Source: SIG455 sp045646385
Lineage (GTDB): Bacteria > Bacillota > Clostridia > UMGS1810
Assembly (NCBI GenBank): GCA_045646385.1
Contig: JAZRKQ010000027.1
Location: forward strand, 1 to 64,000
Reading direction: 5' to 3'
Length of the DNA: 64,000 bases
The notes under the pieces were generated by a model, which worked only from the letters and a program-made list of their open reading frames with translations, was not told where the DNA came from and searched no databases. Below are positions 34,362 through 42,830 of this stretch, piece after piece. Each line of letters starts with the position of its first letter. The stretch's first letter is position 1. Made by a program: the position numbers and the translations under genes.

Positions 34362-34602
34362 GAATATTGGGGAAGCAGTAAAATTAAGAATTTTAGAATT
34401 GTGTAAAAGCAAAAATATTACAGTAAATAAACTTGCGATTATATGCGGAATAACTCAATCAACACTAAACAATATAATAAGCGGCAGAAACAATAGCACT
34501 ACAGTATCAACAATTAAAAAGATATGCGATGGATTGGAAATGCAGATTGAAGATTTTTTCGCCTGTGACCTCTTCAGAAACTTAGAGCAGGAGATAAAAT
34601 AA
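34360..34602 (+). CDS. XRE-family helix-turn-helix regulator (first of tandem pair)
   Basis: An 80-residue DNA-binding protein with little beyond the HTH: NKLAIICGITQSTLNNIISG at residues 25-44 and TIKKICDGLEMQIEDFF after it. Start is TTG 34360 with GAGGTG upstream. It is a clear paralogue of the next gene, with the same length and the same last six residues (LEQEIK). Such small Cro-like proteins bind as dimers; hetero-dimers with the sister protein are possible. Confidence 0.85.
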   Translation: MNIGEAVKLRILELCKSKNITVNKLAIICGITQSTLNNIISGRNNSTTVSTIKKICDGLEMQIEDFFACDLFRNLEQEIK

Positions 34603-34603
34603 T

Positions 34604-34846
34604 ATGAACACATATAATACCGTTAAAAACAGAATATTATCTTTATGCGAGGAAAAGCGATTCACAATTAACAGACTTGCCATGGAATCAGGCGTTTCTC
34701 CATCTACACTCAAAAGCATTTTATATGGAAAAAGCAAAAACCCCGGTATTGTTACAATAAAAATGCTTTGTGACGGATTAAACATCAGTTTGATTGATTT
34801 TTTCAATACTTCTGAATTTGAGAATTTGGAACAAGAGATAAAATAA
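34604..34846 (+). CDS. XRE-family helix-turn-helix regulator (second of tandem pair)
   Basis: An 80-residue paralogue beginning one base after the stop of the first copy. HTH at NRLAMESGVSPSTLKSILYG, then IVTIKMLCDGLNISLIDFF. The recognition helix differs from that of the first copy (SPSTLKS versus TQSTLNN), so the two may prefer different half sites. An AGGAGA site lies inside the end of the first gene. No other gene follows before nagB. Confidence 0.85.
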   Translation: MNTYNTVKNRILSLCEEKRFTINRLAMESGVSPSTLKSILYGKSKNPGIVTIKMLCDGLNISLIDFFNTSEFENLEQEIK

Positions 34847-34867
34847 CATTATTTTTATTATTTTATA

Positions 34868-34896
34868 TTGAAATGACAAATTATTTGTGATAAGAT
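34868..34896 (+). promoter_or_regulatory. Promoter of nagB
   Basis: TTGAAA, 17-base spacer, TAAGAT, 37 bases before the nagB ATG. Confidence 0.7.
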
Positions 34897-34933
34897 AAAC
34901 TTGTATAAATAAACAGTTAAAGGAGATATTACC

Positions 34934-35662
34934 ATGGTAATCGTTAAAGCAAAGAATTATGAGGACATGAGCGCTAAAGCAGCAAACATTATGGCTGCTC
35001 AGATAACTTTAAAACCCGATTCTGTACTTGGTTTGGCTACAGGCTCTACTCCCGAAGGACTTTACAGCAATCTTATTAAAAAATATGAAGCAGGTGAACT
35101 TGATTTTTCTAAAATCAAAACAGTAAACCTTGATGAATACAAAGGTTTAACACGTGACCATGACCAGAGTTACTACTACTTTATGAACGATAAACTTTTT
35201 AACCACGTAAATATTGATAAAGCAAACACCAATGTTCCCGATGGTACAAAAGAAGACGGTGAGGCTGAATGCGCAAGATACGAAGCACTCATCGATTCTT
35301 TAGGCGGTACAGATATTCAGTTGCTCGGTATCGGCGGTAACGGTCATATTGGTTTTAACGAACCTGACGATTCCTTTATCCGCGACACCCACTGTGTAAA
35401 ACTTACTGACAGCACAATCGAAGCAAACTCAAGATTCTTTGCATCTAAAGACGATGTACCTAAGTATGCATATACAATGGGTATCGGCAGCATTATGAAA
35501 TCTAAAAAAATTCTTCTCGTTGCATCAGGTAAGGGAAAGGCTCAGGCAATTTACGATACAGTTTGCGGACCTATTACCCCAAGTGTTCCTGCATCTATTT
35601 TGCAGTTGCATCCCGATGTAATTATAGTGGCTGACGAAGACGCACTTTCACTGATTAAATAA
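34934..35662 (+). CDS. nagB: Glucosamine-6-phosphate deaminase
   Basis: Converts glucosamine 6-phosphate to fructose 6-phosphate and ammonia in amino-sugar use. Standard 242 residues. LGLATGSTPEGLY near 38 is the phosphate loop, VNLDEYKGL holds the Asp, and IQLLGIGGNGHIGFNEP carries the catalytic Asp-His region. An AAAGGAG site precedes ATG. No nagA or PTS gene is adjacent; a small GIY-YIG gene follows after nine bases. Confidence 0.95.
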   Translation: MVIVKAKNYEDMSAKAANIMAAQITLKPDSVLGLATGSTPEGLYSNLIKKYEAGELDFSKIKTVNLDEYKGLTRDHDQSYYYFMNDKLFNHVNIDKANTNVPDGTKEDGEAECARYEALIDSLGGTDIQLLGIGGNGHIGFNEPDDSFIRDTHCVKLTDSTIEANSRFFASKDDVPKYAYTMGIGSIMKSKKILLVASGKGKAQAIYDTVCGPITPSVPASILQLHPDVIIVADEDALSLIK

Positions 35663-35671
35663 CAATCAAAA

Positions 35672-35926
35672 ATGAACTACGTTTACATACTGAAATGCGC
35701 TGACAACACGCTCTACACCGGATGGACTACCGATCTTGAAAACCGTCTTATTACTCACAACAGCGGAAATGGTGCCAAATACACCCGAAGCCGTCTGCCG
35801 GTTGAGATGGTTTACTGCGAGGAGTGTTCAGACAAATCGTATGCGCTTAAGCGTGAGCGTGAAATAAAAAAGATGTCACGTGCAGAAAAATTACAGTTAA
35901 TAAACAATTTAAAAACGGATACCTGA
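35672..35926 (+). CDS. GIY-YIG nuclease family protein (UPF0213/YhbQ-like)
   Basis: An 84-residue single-domain GIY-YIG protein: YVYILKCADNTLYTGWTTDLENRL at residues 3-26 contains the YV-10-TG variant of the motif, then the Arg/Lys helix and ALKREREIKKMSRAEK. Family proteins may act in DNA repair, but activity is not well established. No clear ribosome site precedes the ATG, nine bases after nagB, so translation may be coupled to nagB. Confidence 0.9.
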   Translation: MNYVYILKCADNTLYTGWTTDLENRLITHNSGNGAKYTRSRLPVEMVYCEECSDKSYALKREREIKKMSRAEKLQLINNLKTDT

Positions 35927-35944
35927 ACGGTATCCGTTTTTGTA
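35912..35944. terminator. Terminator after the GIY-YIG gene
   Basis: Stem AAAACGGATACC / GGTATCCGTTTT with a five-base loop and T run. It begins within the last codons of the GIY-YIG gene. Confidence 0.88.
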
Positions 35945-35955
35945 TAGTTAAAAAA

Positions 35956-36153
35956 TTATTTATAACCTATAGTTTTGCCGTGACAAATAACCATTGTACG
36001 ACCACAATGAGTGCAGTCATAAAGTTGCTTATACTCCAAATGAGTAGTAATCTCTGTAAATTTACCGCATTGAGGGCAACGATACTGTGCCGTTACTTCC
36101 TGCAAGTCCGCTATCTTTTTACCTTTTTTGAATATTTTATTAAAAAGTTTCAT
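35956..36153 (-). CDS. Small zinc-ribbon protein (65 aa)
   Basis: Two CxxC knuckles, RCPQCGKF at residues 25-32 and DCTHCGRTM near 47-55, form a single zinc ribbon after a basic N-terminus (MKLFNKIFKKGKK). The following gene cluster is on the same strand but separated by about 70 bases and lacks a functional tie. Function unknown. Confidence 0.7.
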   Translation of the reverse strand: MKLFNKIFKKGKKIADLQEVTAQYRCPQCGKFTEITTHLEYKQLYDCTHCGRTMVICHGKTIGYK

Positions 36154-36226
36154 GCTATCCTACCTTTTTTTGCAAATATAACAAATATAAGTATATCATA
36201 AAATTTTACACTTTTCAAGATAAAAT

Positions 36227-36718
36227 TTAATTTTTTTCGGCTACATTTTGTACTGTTGTTTCACAGGAGAAACTCTGCGAATATATTTTTATGTTCGAAA
36301 ATACACCTATTTCTTTAGTTCCGTTGGCATAATATCCGCCGTCTAAATTTCTTGCATCGCTTTCTATTGTTATATATACATCATATCTGTCCGGTTTAGC
36401 AGTATAAACAGTGGTTCCGTCGGCTTTCAATGCATAGTCCATAGCATCTTTTGCTTCTACTGCTGTTATAACACCTAAAGGCTTATCTGTTTCTTCGTCA
36501 TAGATGGCATCGCCTATTTTCATACTGTCAAGCGTAAAATCACGCACACCCGATGCTTTGAGAACATATTCAATCTTCATATTTGTTTCGTTAACGTCAT
36601 TATGCGCGGAAAAGCCAAATTTATATACGGTTGCGCATATTGCCACAACAATCAGAAACACAATAAGCAAATCCACAATGTTTATCTTACCGAAAAGTCT
36701 GCCTTTGTTATCAATCAT
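36227..36718 (-). CDS. DUF4330 family membrane-anchored protein (second copy)
   Basis: 163 residues: cytoplasmic start IDNKGRLFGKINIVD, a membrane helix (LLIVFLIVVAICATVYKFG) and an extracytoplasmic beta-rich domain. This is the DUF4330 layout. Its start overlaps the preceding DUF4330 gene by eight bases. As last gene of the polysaccharide operon it may help assembly or export, but no biochemical role is known. Confidence 0.82.
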   Translation of the reverse strand: MIDNKGRLFGKINIVDLLIVFLIVVAICATVYKFGFSAHNDVNETNMKIEYVLKASGVRDFTLDSMKIGDAIYDEETDKPLGVITAVEAKDAMDYALKADGTTVYTAKPDRYDVYITIESDARNLDGGYYANGTKEIGVFSNIKIYSQSFSCETTVQNVAEKN

Positions 36719-37199
36719 TTGTGCTCTCCCCCTCTACATTCATTTTTACTATATATCCCCTGCCGACTGCTCCGGCATTTTTAATATGAATAAGATTTCC
36801 TACTTTAATTTCCTGCTGACCTATAACAATATTTGCGCCGTATGAAGTAGGGGTACCTTTTATGGTGATATATGCATCCTCCTGACCTTTATATTCGCTG
36901 ATAACCCATCTTCCGTTTATATCGTCTGTTCCGAGGTCTGTGGCGGGTAAAGACTCAACCGAAGTAACATAGCCTAATGTATCGCCTTTAACGGCATCTC
37001 GTACTTTATCGCCAACTGCAAAGCGTTCAGCATAGTCTTCGGGAGCACCCTTGACCTCTACTGTAAACGTAACCTCAGGCGTATCTGTAGCAGTTGTAAA
37101 ACTTTTGTTGATAAACTTATATGCAAAGACAAAAACTGCTACCACTAAAACAATGATTATAACATCAACATAATTAAACTTTATTTTTTTCTTTTCCAT
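36711..37199 (-). CDS. DUF4330 family membrane-anchored protein (first copy)
   Basis: 162 residues with the same layout: short basic cytoplasmic start, membrane helix at residues 12-30, external domain with EVTFTVEVKGAPEDYAERF. Clearly related to the next gene but diverged, so the pair is an old duplication. It follows the glycosyltransferase by two bases. A heteromeric role in polymer export is an inference from position. Confidence 0.8.
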   Translation of the reverse strand: MEKKKIKFNYVDVIIIVLVVAVFVFAYKFINKSFTTATDTPEVTFTVEVKGAPEDYAERFAVGDKVRDAVKGDTLGYVTSVESLPATDLGTDDINGRWVISEYKGQEDAYITIKGTPTSYGANIVIGQQEIKVGNLIHIKNAGAVGRGYIVKMNVEGESTND

Positions 37200-37201
37200 T
37201 T

Positions 37202-38317
37202 TTATACCCCCATCAAATCACGGTATATATTTTGTATAGCACCCGTCATAACCTCTGCACGGAATTGCTGTTCGAACACCTTTAAGCAACCTTTTTTAAG
37301 ATTGTCCATTGCGGTGTTATCCGTCAACAGGCTTTTCAATTTTTCATACATATCGTCGCTATCACACTTTTTGAATATAAGACCATTTACTCCATGCTGT
37401 ATAACACCCGGATTGCCTCCAAAATCGCTTACTACTGCGGGCAAGCCGATGCTCATGCCCTCTAATAACGAAAGACTTGTAGCCTCTGTACCGAAAGATG
37501 CGTTAAGGTTTAAATCAAGTATATTCATAATTCCCGTTACGTCCGTTACAAAGCCTGCCATAATAACATTTTCGGCAATATCGAGTTCAGCAATTTTTTG
37601 ACGAATTTCTTCTTCGTAATCACCTGTTCCGGCAATTAAAAGTTTAACCTTAATACCATCGTCTAAAAGTTTTTTAAGCGCTTCTAAAATATACACATGG
37701 CCTTTTACATAATTAAGCCTTGCAACTATACCAAGGAGATATTCACCCTCGCCTACATTATAGTTGGATTTTAGTTTGAGTTTTTCTTCATCGCTTATAA
37801 CTTTAAGAGGCTCAACACCGTTTTTAATAACTGTTATTTTATTCGGATTTACGCCGGTTTTGACTATATTATCTTTTGCCGCATCTGCAACTGCAATGAT
37901 TTTATCTGCAGTAGAGTTATTAACAAAACCGTTTATGGCTTTTCCTATACCCTGCGAAATTTTCTTTGAAGGTTCAAACACGCTATGGCGTGTAAACACT
38001 ATCTTTGCTTTTCCGTAAAGACGTGCGGCAAATCTGGCAGACATAGAGGCGTGCGCATGAATTACATCAGGTTTGTATTGCGCGAAAATTTTTCTAAGGC
38101 TCATTATACCCTTAGCGCTAAGTGATTTGTCTGCAATGCCGTCTGCCTCAATTATACAAGCACCGAGTGCTTCAAGTTCTTTTATAAGCAGACTGCCTTT
38201 GGGCACAACAACTTTTACATCAAACTGCGTTTTATCGTAATATTTAATGAATGTAAGTATACACTTTCCTGCTCCGCCAATATTGCTGTCACTTATAACA
38301 TTTATAACTTTCAGCAT
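37202..38317 (-). CDS. GT4-family glycosyltransferase
   Basis: A 371-residue GT-B enzyme. N-terminal SDSNIGGAGKCILTFIKYY is the acceptor-side glycine loop; the C-terminal half has IVARLNYVKGHVYILEALKKLL and NASFGTEATSLSLLEGMSIGLPAVVSD, where the Glu pair of the EX7E motif binds the nucleotide sugar. Cytoplasmic, probably membrane-associated. It overlaps the polymerase gene by seven bases, so both act on the same surface polysaccharide. Sugar specificity unknown. Confidence 0.9.
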   Translation of the reverse strand: MLKVINVISDSNIGGAGKCILTFIKYYDKTQFDVKVVVPKGSLLIKELEALGACIIEADGIADKSLSAKGIMSLRKIFAQYKPDVIHAHASMSARFAARLYGKAKIVFTRHSVFEPSKKISQGIGKAINGFVNNSTADKIIAVADAAKDNIVKTGVNPNKITVIKNGVEPLKVISDEEKLKLKSNYNVGEGEYLLGIVARLNYVKGHVYILEALKKLLDDGIKVKLLIAGTGDYEEEIRQKIAELDIAENVIMAGFVTDVTGIMNILDLNLNASFGTEATSLSLLEGMSIGLPAVVSDFGGNPGVIQHGVNGLIFKKCDSDDMYEKLKSLLTDNTAMDNLKKGCLKVFEQQFRAEVMTGAIQNIYRDLMGV

Positions 38318-40194
38318 TTTTCCACCTCCGTAGAGTTTGATTTACTTATTTTGATACTCGCTGCGGTTATTCCGATTATTATGAAGAACAACAGGAACAC
38401 CCTGTAATTGTACCACACATTGTCAAACATACCCTGCACAAGATATCCAAGCATACCTGCCGCAAGTCCCGTGATGAGTGCTTTTAAAAATTTGTTTTTT
38501 GCTGTAATAATGGTACTCACACACATTTTAAAATATATAACAAGCATTGACACAAAAACAAGCAATCCAACAATTCCGTTTTCCGTTATTATCTGTAAAT
38601 ACAGATTGTGTGAATGAGGTGCTATAACACCGGAATATGCATACATAGGGTAAATTTTATTAAATGCTTCCGTTCCTACGCCTATACCGCTGAACCAATA
38701 GTCTTTGAGCATATTGAGTGTTCCCATCCATATATATACCCTGTACGATGTGGACGTATCGCCCATATCGCCTACGCTCAAAAATCTGTTGATTACATTC
38801 TGAGGCAAAAACATAGGCGAAAGCAATAGTGCAATAACGCCAAGCCACACAAAACGACGGTCATAAAACATAAAGAACATAAATACCGCCACGAGCAGGC
38901 CTATCCAGTTACCTCTGGAATAAGTATATATCATACAAAGTGACAACGCACCTACTATTGCAAGGTGAATAAGTTTGTTATACCCTTTTTTTGCGCCCCA
39001 TACAACCGCAAGACCGATTGGAATTAAAAGAAGCAGATATTCGCCAAGAACATTTGGGTTTTCAAATGTTGACACAACCCTTGTTTCAATATCTGAAAAC
39101 ATATCGGTGTCCGTCCACACCGTTCCGCCTGCAAAACCGAATATATGCTGATATATTCCGTATGCCGCTACAAACAGACCCACAAAAAGCATTAATACTA
39201 TAAGCGCAAACAAACGTTTTTTTGTGGTGATTGAGTTTGTTAAAAGAAAGTATGAAAGTATAAACGCAAGGTACACCAGTACCGCCATAATGCTTGATTT
39301 AACTGCGAAAGATGTTACCGCAGAAATTACAAGCACACAAGCAAATAATAACATAGGGATATCAAGCGGAGTGCGTTTAAATGTCATATTTTCGTCGAAT
39401 ATAAACCGCAGAACAAACGATGCAAATGTGAACATTATAAGTCCTACCAAAGCCATCGTAGGCGAAAATGCCAGCACAACTGCTGCAATAAAAATACCGA
39501 CTGTATAATCATAAAGTATCCAGCCCATAGCGAATATTCCGCCTACAAATACAATTACATAAATAGGATTTGTAACCAGCGATGCAACAGCAATTAACAA
39601 GCCAGAAACAGTACAGATTATCGCACCAATTACAGTAAATTCCTTAGTGTCCTTTTTTTCAAATTCGCACGAGCCAAGCAATTTCCCAAACAATTTAATT
39701 ACTATGCTTCCCGTAAACAAATTGTATATAGACGTATCTATAGCACAACACAGCGCCGCACCAATAAGCACAACAACCGCAAACACAGACATTGTGTTCG
39801 TCATGCCGCCCCATATAAGGGAAACAACCGAATAAACGGCAACAGTTGTTATAACTGTAATGCACCAGTACCTTATGGGATAATGAAGTATATACCCATA
39901 AAACCTATCAAAAAACTGTATAATGGTACTTCTTTTAACAGGTTCGGCAACTTTTAAAAAGATGTTGCGAAAAAAGGTCAGAATTTTACTAAAGAAACAA
40001 AGCACTTTGCTTCCGTACGCTAAATTTTTATCTGTAGCAGAAGAAAAGAAATTAACGAAGAAACTGTTTTCAGTAATTTTCTTTAAAAAACGTACAAAAG
40101 CAGCACATATCTTTTTAAATATGCTATACTCATAACAGTTGCATAAAAATGCGTATACTTTTGTTACGATACTTACTATCAGACTATTATTCAC
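38311..40194 (-). CDS. O-antigen ligase/polymerase family membrane protein (Wzy-like)
   Basis: A 627-residue polytopic protein. After an N-terminal cytoplasmic-looking stretch of about 100 residues come 12 or more hydrophobic segments. The O-antigen ligase signature is in the external loop region: FENPNVLGEYLLLLIPIGLA, then YTYSRGNWIGLLVAVFMF and GVIAPHSHNLYLQIITENGIVGLL with the conserved His residues. It should polymerise or ligate lipid-linked glycan outside the membrane. Its end overlaps the glycosyltransferase and its start overlaps murJ by four bases. The long N-terminal extension is unusual. Confidence 0.88.
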   Translation of the reverse strand: MNNSLIVSIVTKVYAFLCNCYEYSIFKKICAAFVRFLKKITENSFFVNFFSSATDKNLAYGSKVLCFFSKILTFFRNIFLKVAEPVKRSTIIQFFDRFYGYILHYPIRYWCITVITTVAVYSVVSLIWGGMTNTMSVFAVVVLIGAALCCAIDTSIYNLFTGSIVIKLFGKLLGSCEFEKKDTKEFTVIGAIICTVSGLLIAVASLVTNPIYVIVFVGGIFAMGWILYDYTVGIFIAAVVLAFSPTMALVGLIMFTFASFVLRFIFDENMTFKRTPLDIPMLLFACVLVISAVTSFAVKSSIMAVLVYLAFILSYFLLTNSITTKKRLFALIVLMLFVGLFVAAYGIYQHIFGFAGGTVWTDTDMFSDIETRVVSTFENPNVLGEYLLLLIPIGLAVVWGAKKGYNKLIHLAIVGALSLCMIYTYSRGNWIGLLVAVFMFFMFYDRRFVWLGVIALLLSPMFLPQNVINRFLSVGDMGDTSTSYRVYIWMGTLNMLKDYWFSGIGVGTEAFNKIYPMYAYSGVIAPHSHNLYLQIITENGIVGLLVFVSMLVIYFKMCVSTIITAKNKFLKALITGLAAGMLGYLVQGMFDNVWYNYRVFLLFFIIIGITAASIKISKSNSTEVEKC

Positions 40195-41753
40195 TCTTTC
40201 CTCCCCCTTTTCAATAAAGTTTTTACTATGTTTAGAAGTTCACTTATTTCGCCGATTTTAAGCACAGTACACACCACGAAATATGTGATGACGCCTATTG
40301 CCACAGGAACGGCAACGGCAAATATTTTATTCATATCATAAGTAATACGGTTTACCCCAAAAACTGCGATTCCCATAACAAATACACTAATTAATATTTT
40401 AACGGCAAAACCACCGAAGTCTTTAGTTAATATCCCGCCTGTGCGTTTGTGGAGTCTATATATCATTGTAAAGCCGATAATATTTGAAGCAACAGATGCA
40501 GAGATTGCAAGTCCGCCAAGACCCACTTTAAATCCGGCAACCAGTATAACGCTTAATGCAATATTTACGGCAATTCCGGCAAATGCTACTTTCATAGGCG
40601 TTTTACCGTCGTGCAAAGCATAAAAGCCCTTGTTAGCCATCTCCTGCATACCATAGCCAAGCATACCGAACGAATAACAGAACAATGCCGTAGACGTAAG
40701 TACAGTTGACTGTGCATCAAATTCACCGCGCTCATAAAACAAACGTATTATAGGTGTGGATAACAGTAAAAAGCCAACCATAACAGGTGCAATTATAAAT
40801 ACAACATAACGTACTGCTTTTGATATAATTGAATTAAATTCGTCGCTTTTATCACTGGCCCCTGCGCGCGAAAGTGACGGAAAAATCAAGTTTGTAGCAG
40901 TAAACGTAAACACCCCGACAAGGATTATATAAAGTTTATTAGCATAGTCCAGCGCTGTCATTGCCTCACCGCCATTGAGTGATGATGCCAGACGTATATT
41001 TATCATTGTATTGATTGGTTGCATCCACGTACTTAAAATAATGGGCAGTGCAAGTTTGCACACATTTTTAATTCCGTCATTTTTGAAATTAAGCGTAGGC
41101 TTGTACTTATATTTCATTTTAACAAGAGAAGGTATCTGTATAACACATTGCGATGCCCATGCAACAAGCATTGCTATTGCAACACCGTGTATGCCAAAAC
41201 GGTCGCCAAATATTGCGATATATAATATAAGTATTGCATTTGAAACCAGACTTATAATTGCAGGAATTAAAAATTCACCGTACGATTGAAGTACACCCAC
41301 AAAGCAATATGCAACACCTGTAAATATAATTGTGGGAAAAAGTATTTTTATAAGTACAGACGAAAGATAAAGCGCAGAGGATTCCAATCCTCCTGCAAAA
41401 AGTGTTGCTACCTGAGCAGAAAATATTATACCGATTCCCGATATTACCGCAGTTATAAGTATTATAAGGTTTATAAAGCAATTGGCAAAGTTAAACGCTT
41501 CTTCCTCTTTACCTTTGGCAATATACTCGTTAAACACAGGAATAAACGCAGATGTAACGGCAGAACCCAGCGCTATGTCAAAAAACAGCAACGGTATTCT
41601 TGATGCCGCCGAAAACGCCATAGCCGCATCGGTAGACGTACCGTAAAGGTTTGCCATAAGAATATCCCTGAACATTCCGCATATTTTTGCAAGCAAAGTT
41701 GCCGCAACCATAAACCCTGCCGTAAACGCAGAGGCTTTTCTAATTTTTTTCAT
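40191..41753 (-). CDS. murJ: MurJ-type lipid flippase of the MVF/MviN family
   Basis: 520 residues and about 14 hydrophobic segments of the MOP superfamily. MANLYGTSTDAAMAFSAASRIPLLFFDI near the N-terminus, SSVLIKILFPTIIFTG and YAMQEMANKGFYALHDGKTPMKV-type segments (here YGMQEMANKGFYALHDGKT) are characteristic of MurJ rather than Wzx. It should flip lipid II, or possibly the glycan intermediate of the same operon. First gene of the five-gene unit. Whether it is the cell's main MurJ cannot be decided from the window. Confidence 0.88.
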   Translation of the reverse strand: MKKIRKASAFTAGFMVAATLLAKICGMFRDILMANLYGTSTDAAMAFSAASRIPLLFFDIALGSAVTSAFIPVFNEYIAKGKEEEAFNFANCFINLIILITAVISGIGIIFSAQVATLFAGGLESSALYLSSVLIKILFPTIIFTGVAYCFVGVLQSYGEFLIPAIISLVSNAILILYIAIFGDRFGIHGVAIAMLVAWASQCVIQIPSLVKMKYKYKPTLNFKNDGIKNVCKLALPIILSTWMQPINTMINIRLASSLNGGEAMTALDYANKLYIILVGVFTFTATNLIFPSLSRAGASDKSDEFNSIISKAVRYVVFIIAPVMVGFLLLSTPIIRLFYERGEFDAQSTVLTSTALFCYSFGMLGYGMQEMANKGFYALHDGKTPMKVAFAGIAVNIALSVILVAGFKVGLGGLAISASVASNIIGFTMIYRLHKRTGGILTKDFGGFAVKILISVFVMGIAVFGVNRITYDMNKIFAVAVPVAIGVITYFVVCTVLKIGEISELLNIVKTLLKRGRKE

Positions 41754-41773
41754 ATTTTATCCTTTTACAAAGA

Positions 41774-41808
41774 ATAGCAAAGCAAGCGCAACTGCGCTTC
41801 TTTGCTAT
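41774..41808. terminator. Hairpin between ireB and murJ
   Basis: Imperfect stem ATAGCAAAG...GCGCA and TGCGC...TTTGCTAT, one-base bulge, with a short AT-rich tail on the minus strand. Probably a weak terminator after ireB. Confidence 0.5.
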
Positions 41809-41817
41809 CTGATGTTT

Positions 41818-42066
41818 TTATAAATTTTTAAGATATTCGGTAACGATTTCTTCTATTATTTCGTCACGTTCCAGACGGCCGATAAGGTTTCTGGCGTTAT
41901 TATGACTGGTGATATATGTGGGGTCGCCCGACATTATAAAACCTACAATCTGGTTAATGGGATTGTAGCCTTTAACCTGCAAAGCCTCGTACACAATACG
42001 CAAAACCTCACGCACATGATTCTGACCCTCACCTATTGCACTGAATTTCATGGTATTGTTATCCAT
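41818..42066 (-). CDS. ireB: IreB family regulatory phosphoprotein
   Basis: An 82-residue member of the IreB/YrzL (DUF965) family. MKFSAIGEGQNHVREVLRIV, YNPINQIVGFIMSGDPTYIT and NNARNLIGRLERDEIIEEIV are diagnostic. In Enterococcus the homologue is a substrate of the Ser/Thr kinase IreK and limits cephalosporin resistance. ATG 42066 follows an AAGGCGGG site. Usually found between alaS and ruvX; here ruvX is in a different locus. Confidence 0.95.
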   Translation of the reverse strand: MDNNTMKFSAIGEGQNHVREVLRIVYEALQVKGYNPINQIVGFIMSGDPTYITSHNNARNLIGRLERDEIIEEIVTEYLKNL

Positions 42067-42260
42067 TTGCAACACCCGCCTTTCTACTGTTATTATGATA
42101 CCACATTCAGGATAAAATTACAAGTGTTTTTGCATAAGTACACAAAAAGGTTCTGTATAGTACATAACTTTTATTATTTGTTTTAATATAATTCAATCTG
42201 TTAAACCTCTAAAACATGTAATTATATAACTTAAACTTATATTGTCAATGAATTTTTCCC

Positions 42261-42289
42261 TTGTAGAGTGTAGCAATATATGATATAAT
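42261..42289 (+). promoter_or_regulatory. Promoter of the cupin gene and following cluster
   Basis: TTGTAG, 17-base spacer, TATAAT. The remaining part of the 300-base gap between ireB and the cupin gene is AT-rich and holds no gene that I can support. Confidence 0.75.
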
Positions 42290-42314
42290 TGCTATATAAA
42301 TCAGTGATTTTATA

Positions 42315-42339
42315 AGTATTTCATCGAAGATGAAATACT
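42315..42339. promoter_or_regulatory. Palindrome downstream of the cupin promoter
   Basis: AGTATTTCATC, GAA, and the perfect complement, 26 bases after the -10 box. It would be transcribed, so it could be an operator blocking elongation or a leader hairpin; no T tract follows. Confidence 0.55.
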
Positions 42340-42366
42340 AACTAAATTAATATAGAGGTGAATTTT

Positions 42367-42711
42367 ATGTACAAAACAAAAGAAGAACTGAAAACTGTAA
42401 CAAAGTTAAACAATTTGGCGAAGGAAAAAATGCTTATGACCGACCTTGCGGATTTTGATGCATCAAATCCAAAAATCAAACTTTTTTCCCTGATACAATT
42501 AAAACCGGGCGAAGAAGTGGAGTACCATATGCACATAGGAGAAAGTGAGACCTACTTTATACTTTCGGGCAAAGGCATTTATAACGATAACGGAACAAAG
42601 ATAGAGGCTGTTCCCGGTATGGTAACCTTAACCACGTCAGGACAAGGTCACTCTCTGAAAAACACAGGCGACGAAACGCTTGCTTTTATCGCGCTGATCA
42701 TTCTTGATTAA
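42367..42711 (+). CDS. Cupin-domain protein
   Basis: A 114-residue single cupin: motif 1 EVEYHMHIGESETYFILSGKG (two His, one Glu) at about 54-74 and motif 2 PGMVTLTTSGQGHSLKNTGD with the last His near 100. It should bind a divalent metal in a small beta barrel; sugar isomerase or regulatory roles are common in the family. ATG 42367 is behind GAGGTG; a GTG at 42358 is the alternative. First gene of the rightward accessory cluster. Confidence 0.88.
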   Translation: MYKTKEELKTVTKLNNLAKEKMLMTDLADFDASNPKIKLFSLIQLKPGEEVEYHMHIGESETYFILSGKGIYNDNGTKIEAVPGMVTLTTSGQGHSLKNTGDETLAFIALIILD

Positions 42712-42830
42712 AAGTTGCATCTTATGTGGCAAATGAATTGCCTTTGATATCTAAATCGTTCGGTCATTTTAAACGTAATGTGGCGGATTTTGTGAAAAAA
42801 TTTAAAGTTTGGAGGGAAATATCAATATGA
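42712..42830 (+). pseudogene. Possible remnant of the C-terminal end of a lost gene
   Basis: After a TGA in this frame near 42707, an open stretch of about 40 codons without start runs to a TGA that overlaps the methyltransferase ATG as ATGA. It reads VASYVANELPLISKSFGHF and then a Lys-rich helical end, a credible protein C-terminus. I do not recognise the family; the open frame may also be chance. Confidence 0.3.

Noticed and set aside
42244..42700. Minus-strand open frames opposite the cupin gene
   Set aside because: No ribosome site and no recognisable family; the plus-strand cupin has full motifs and a promoter.
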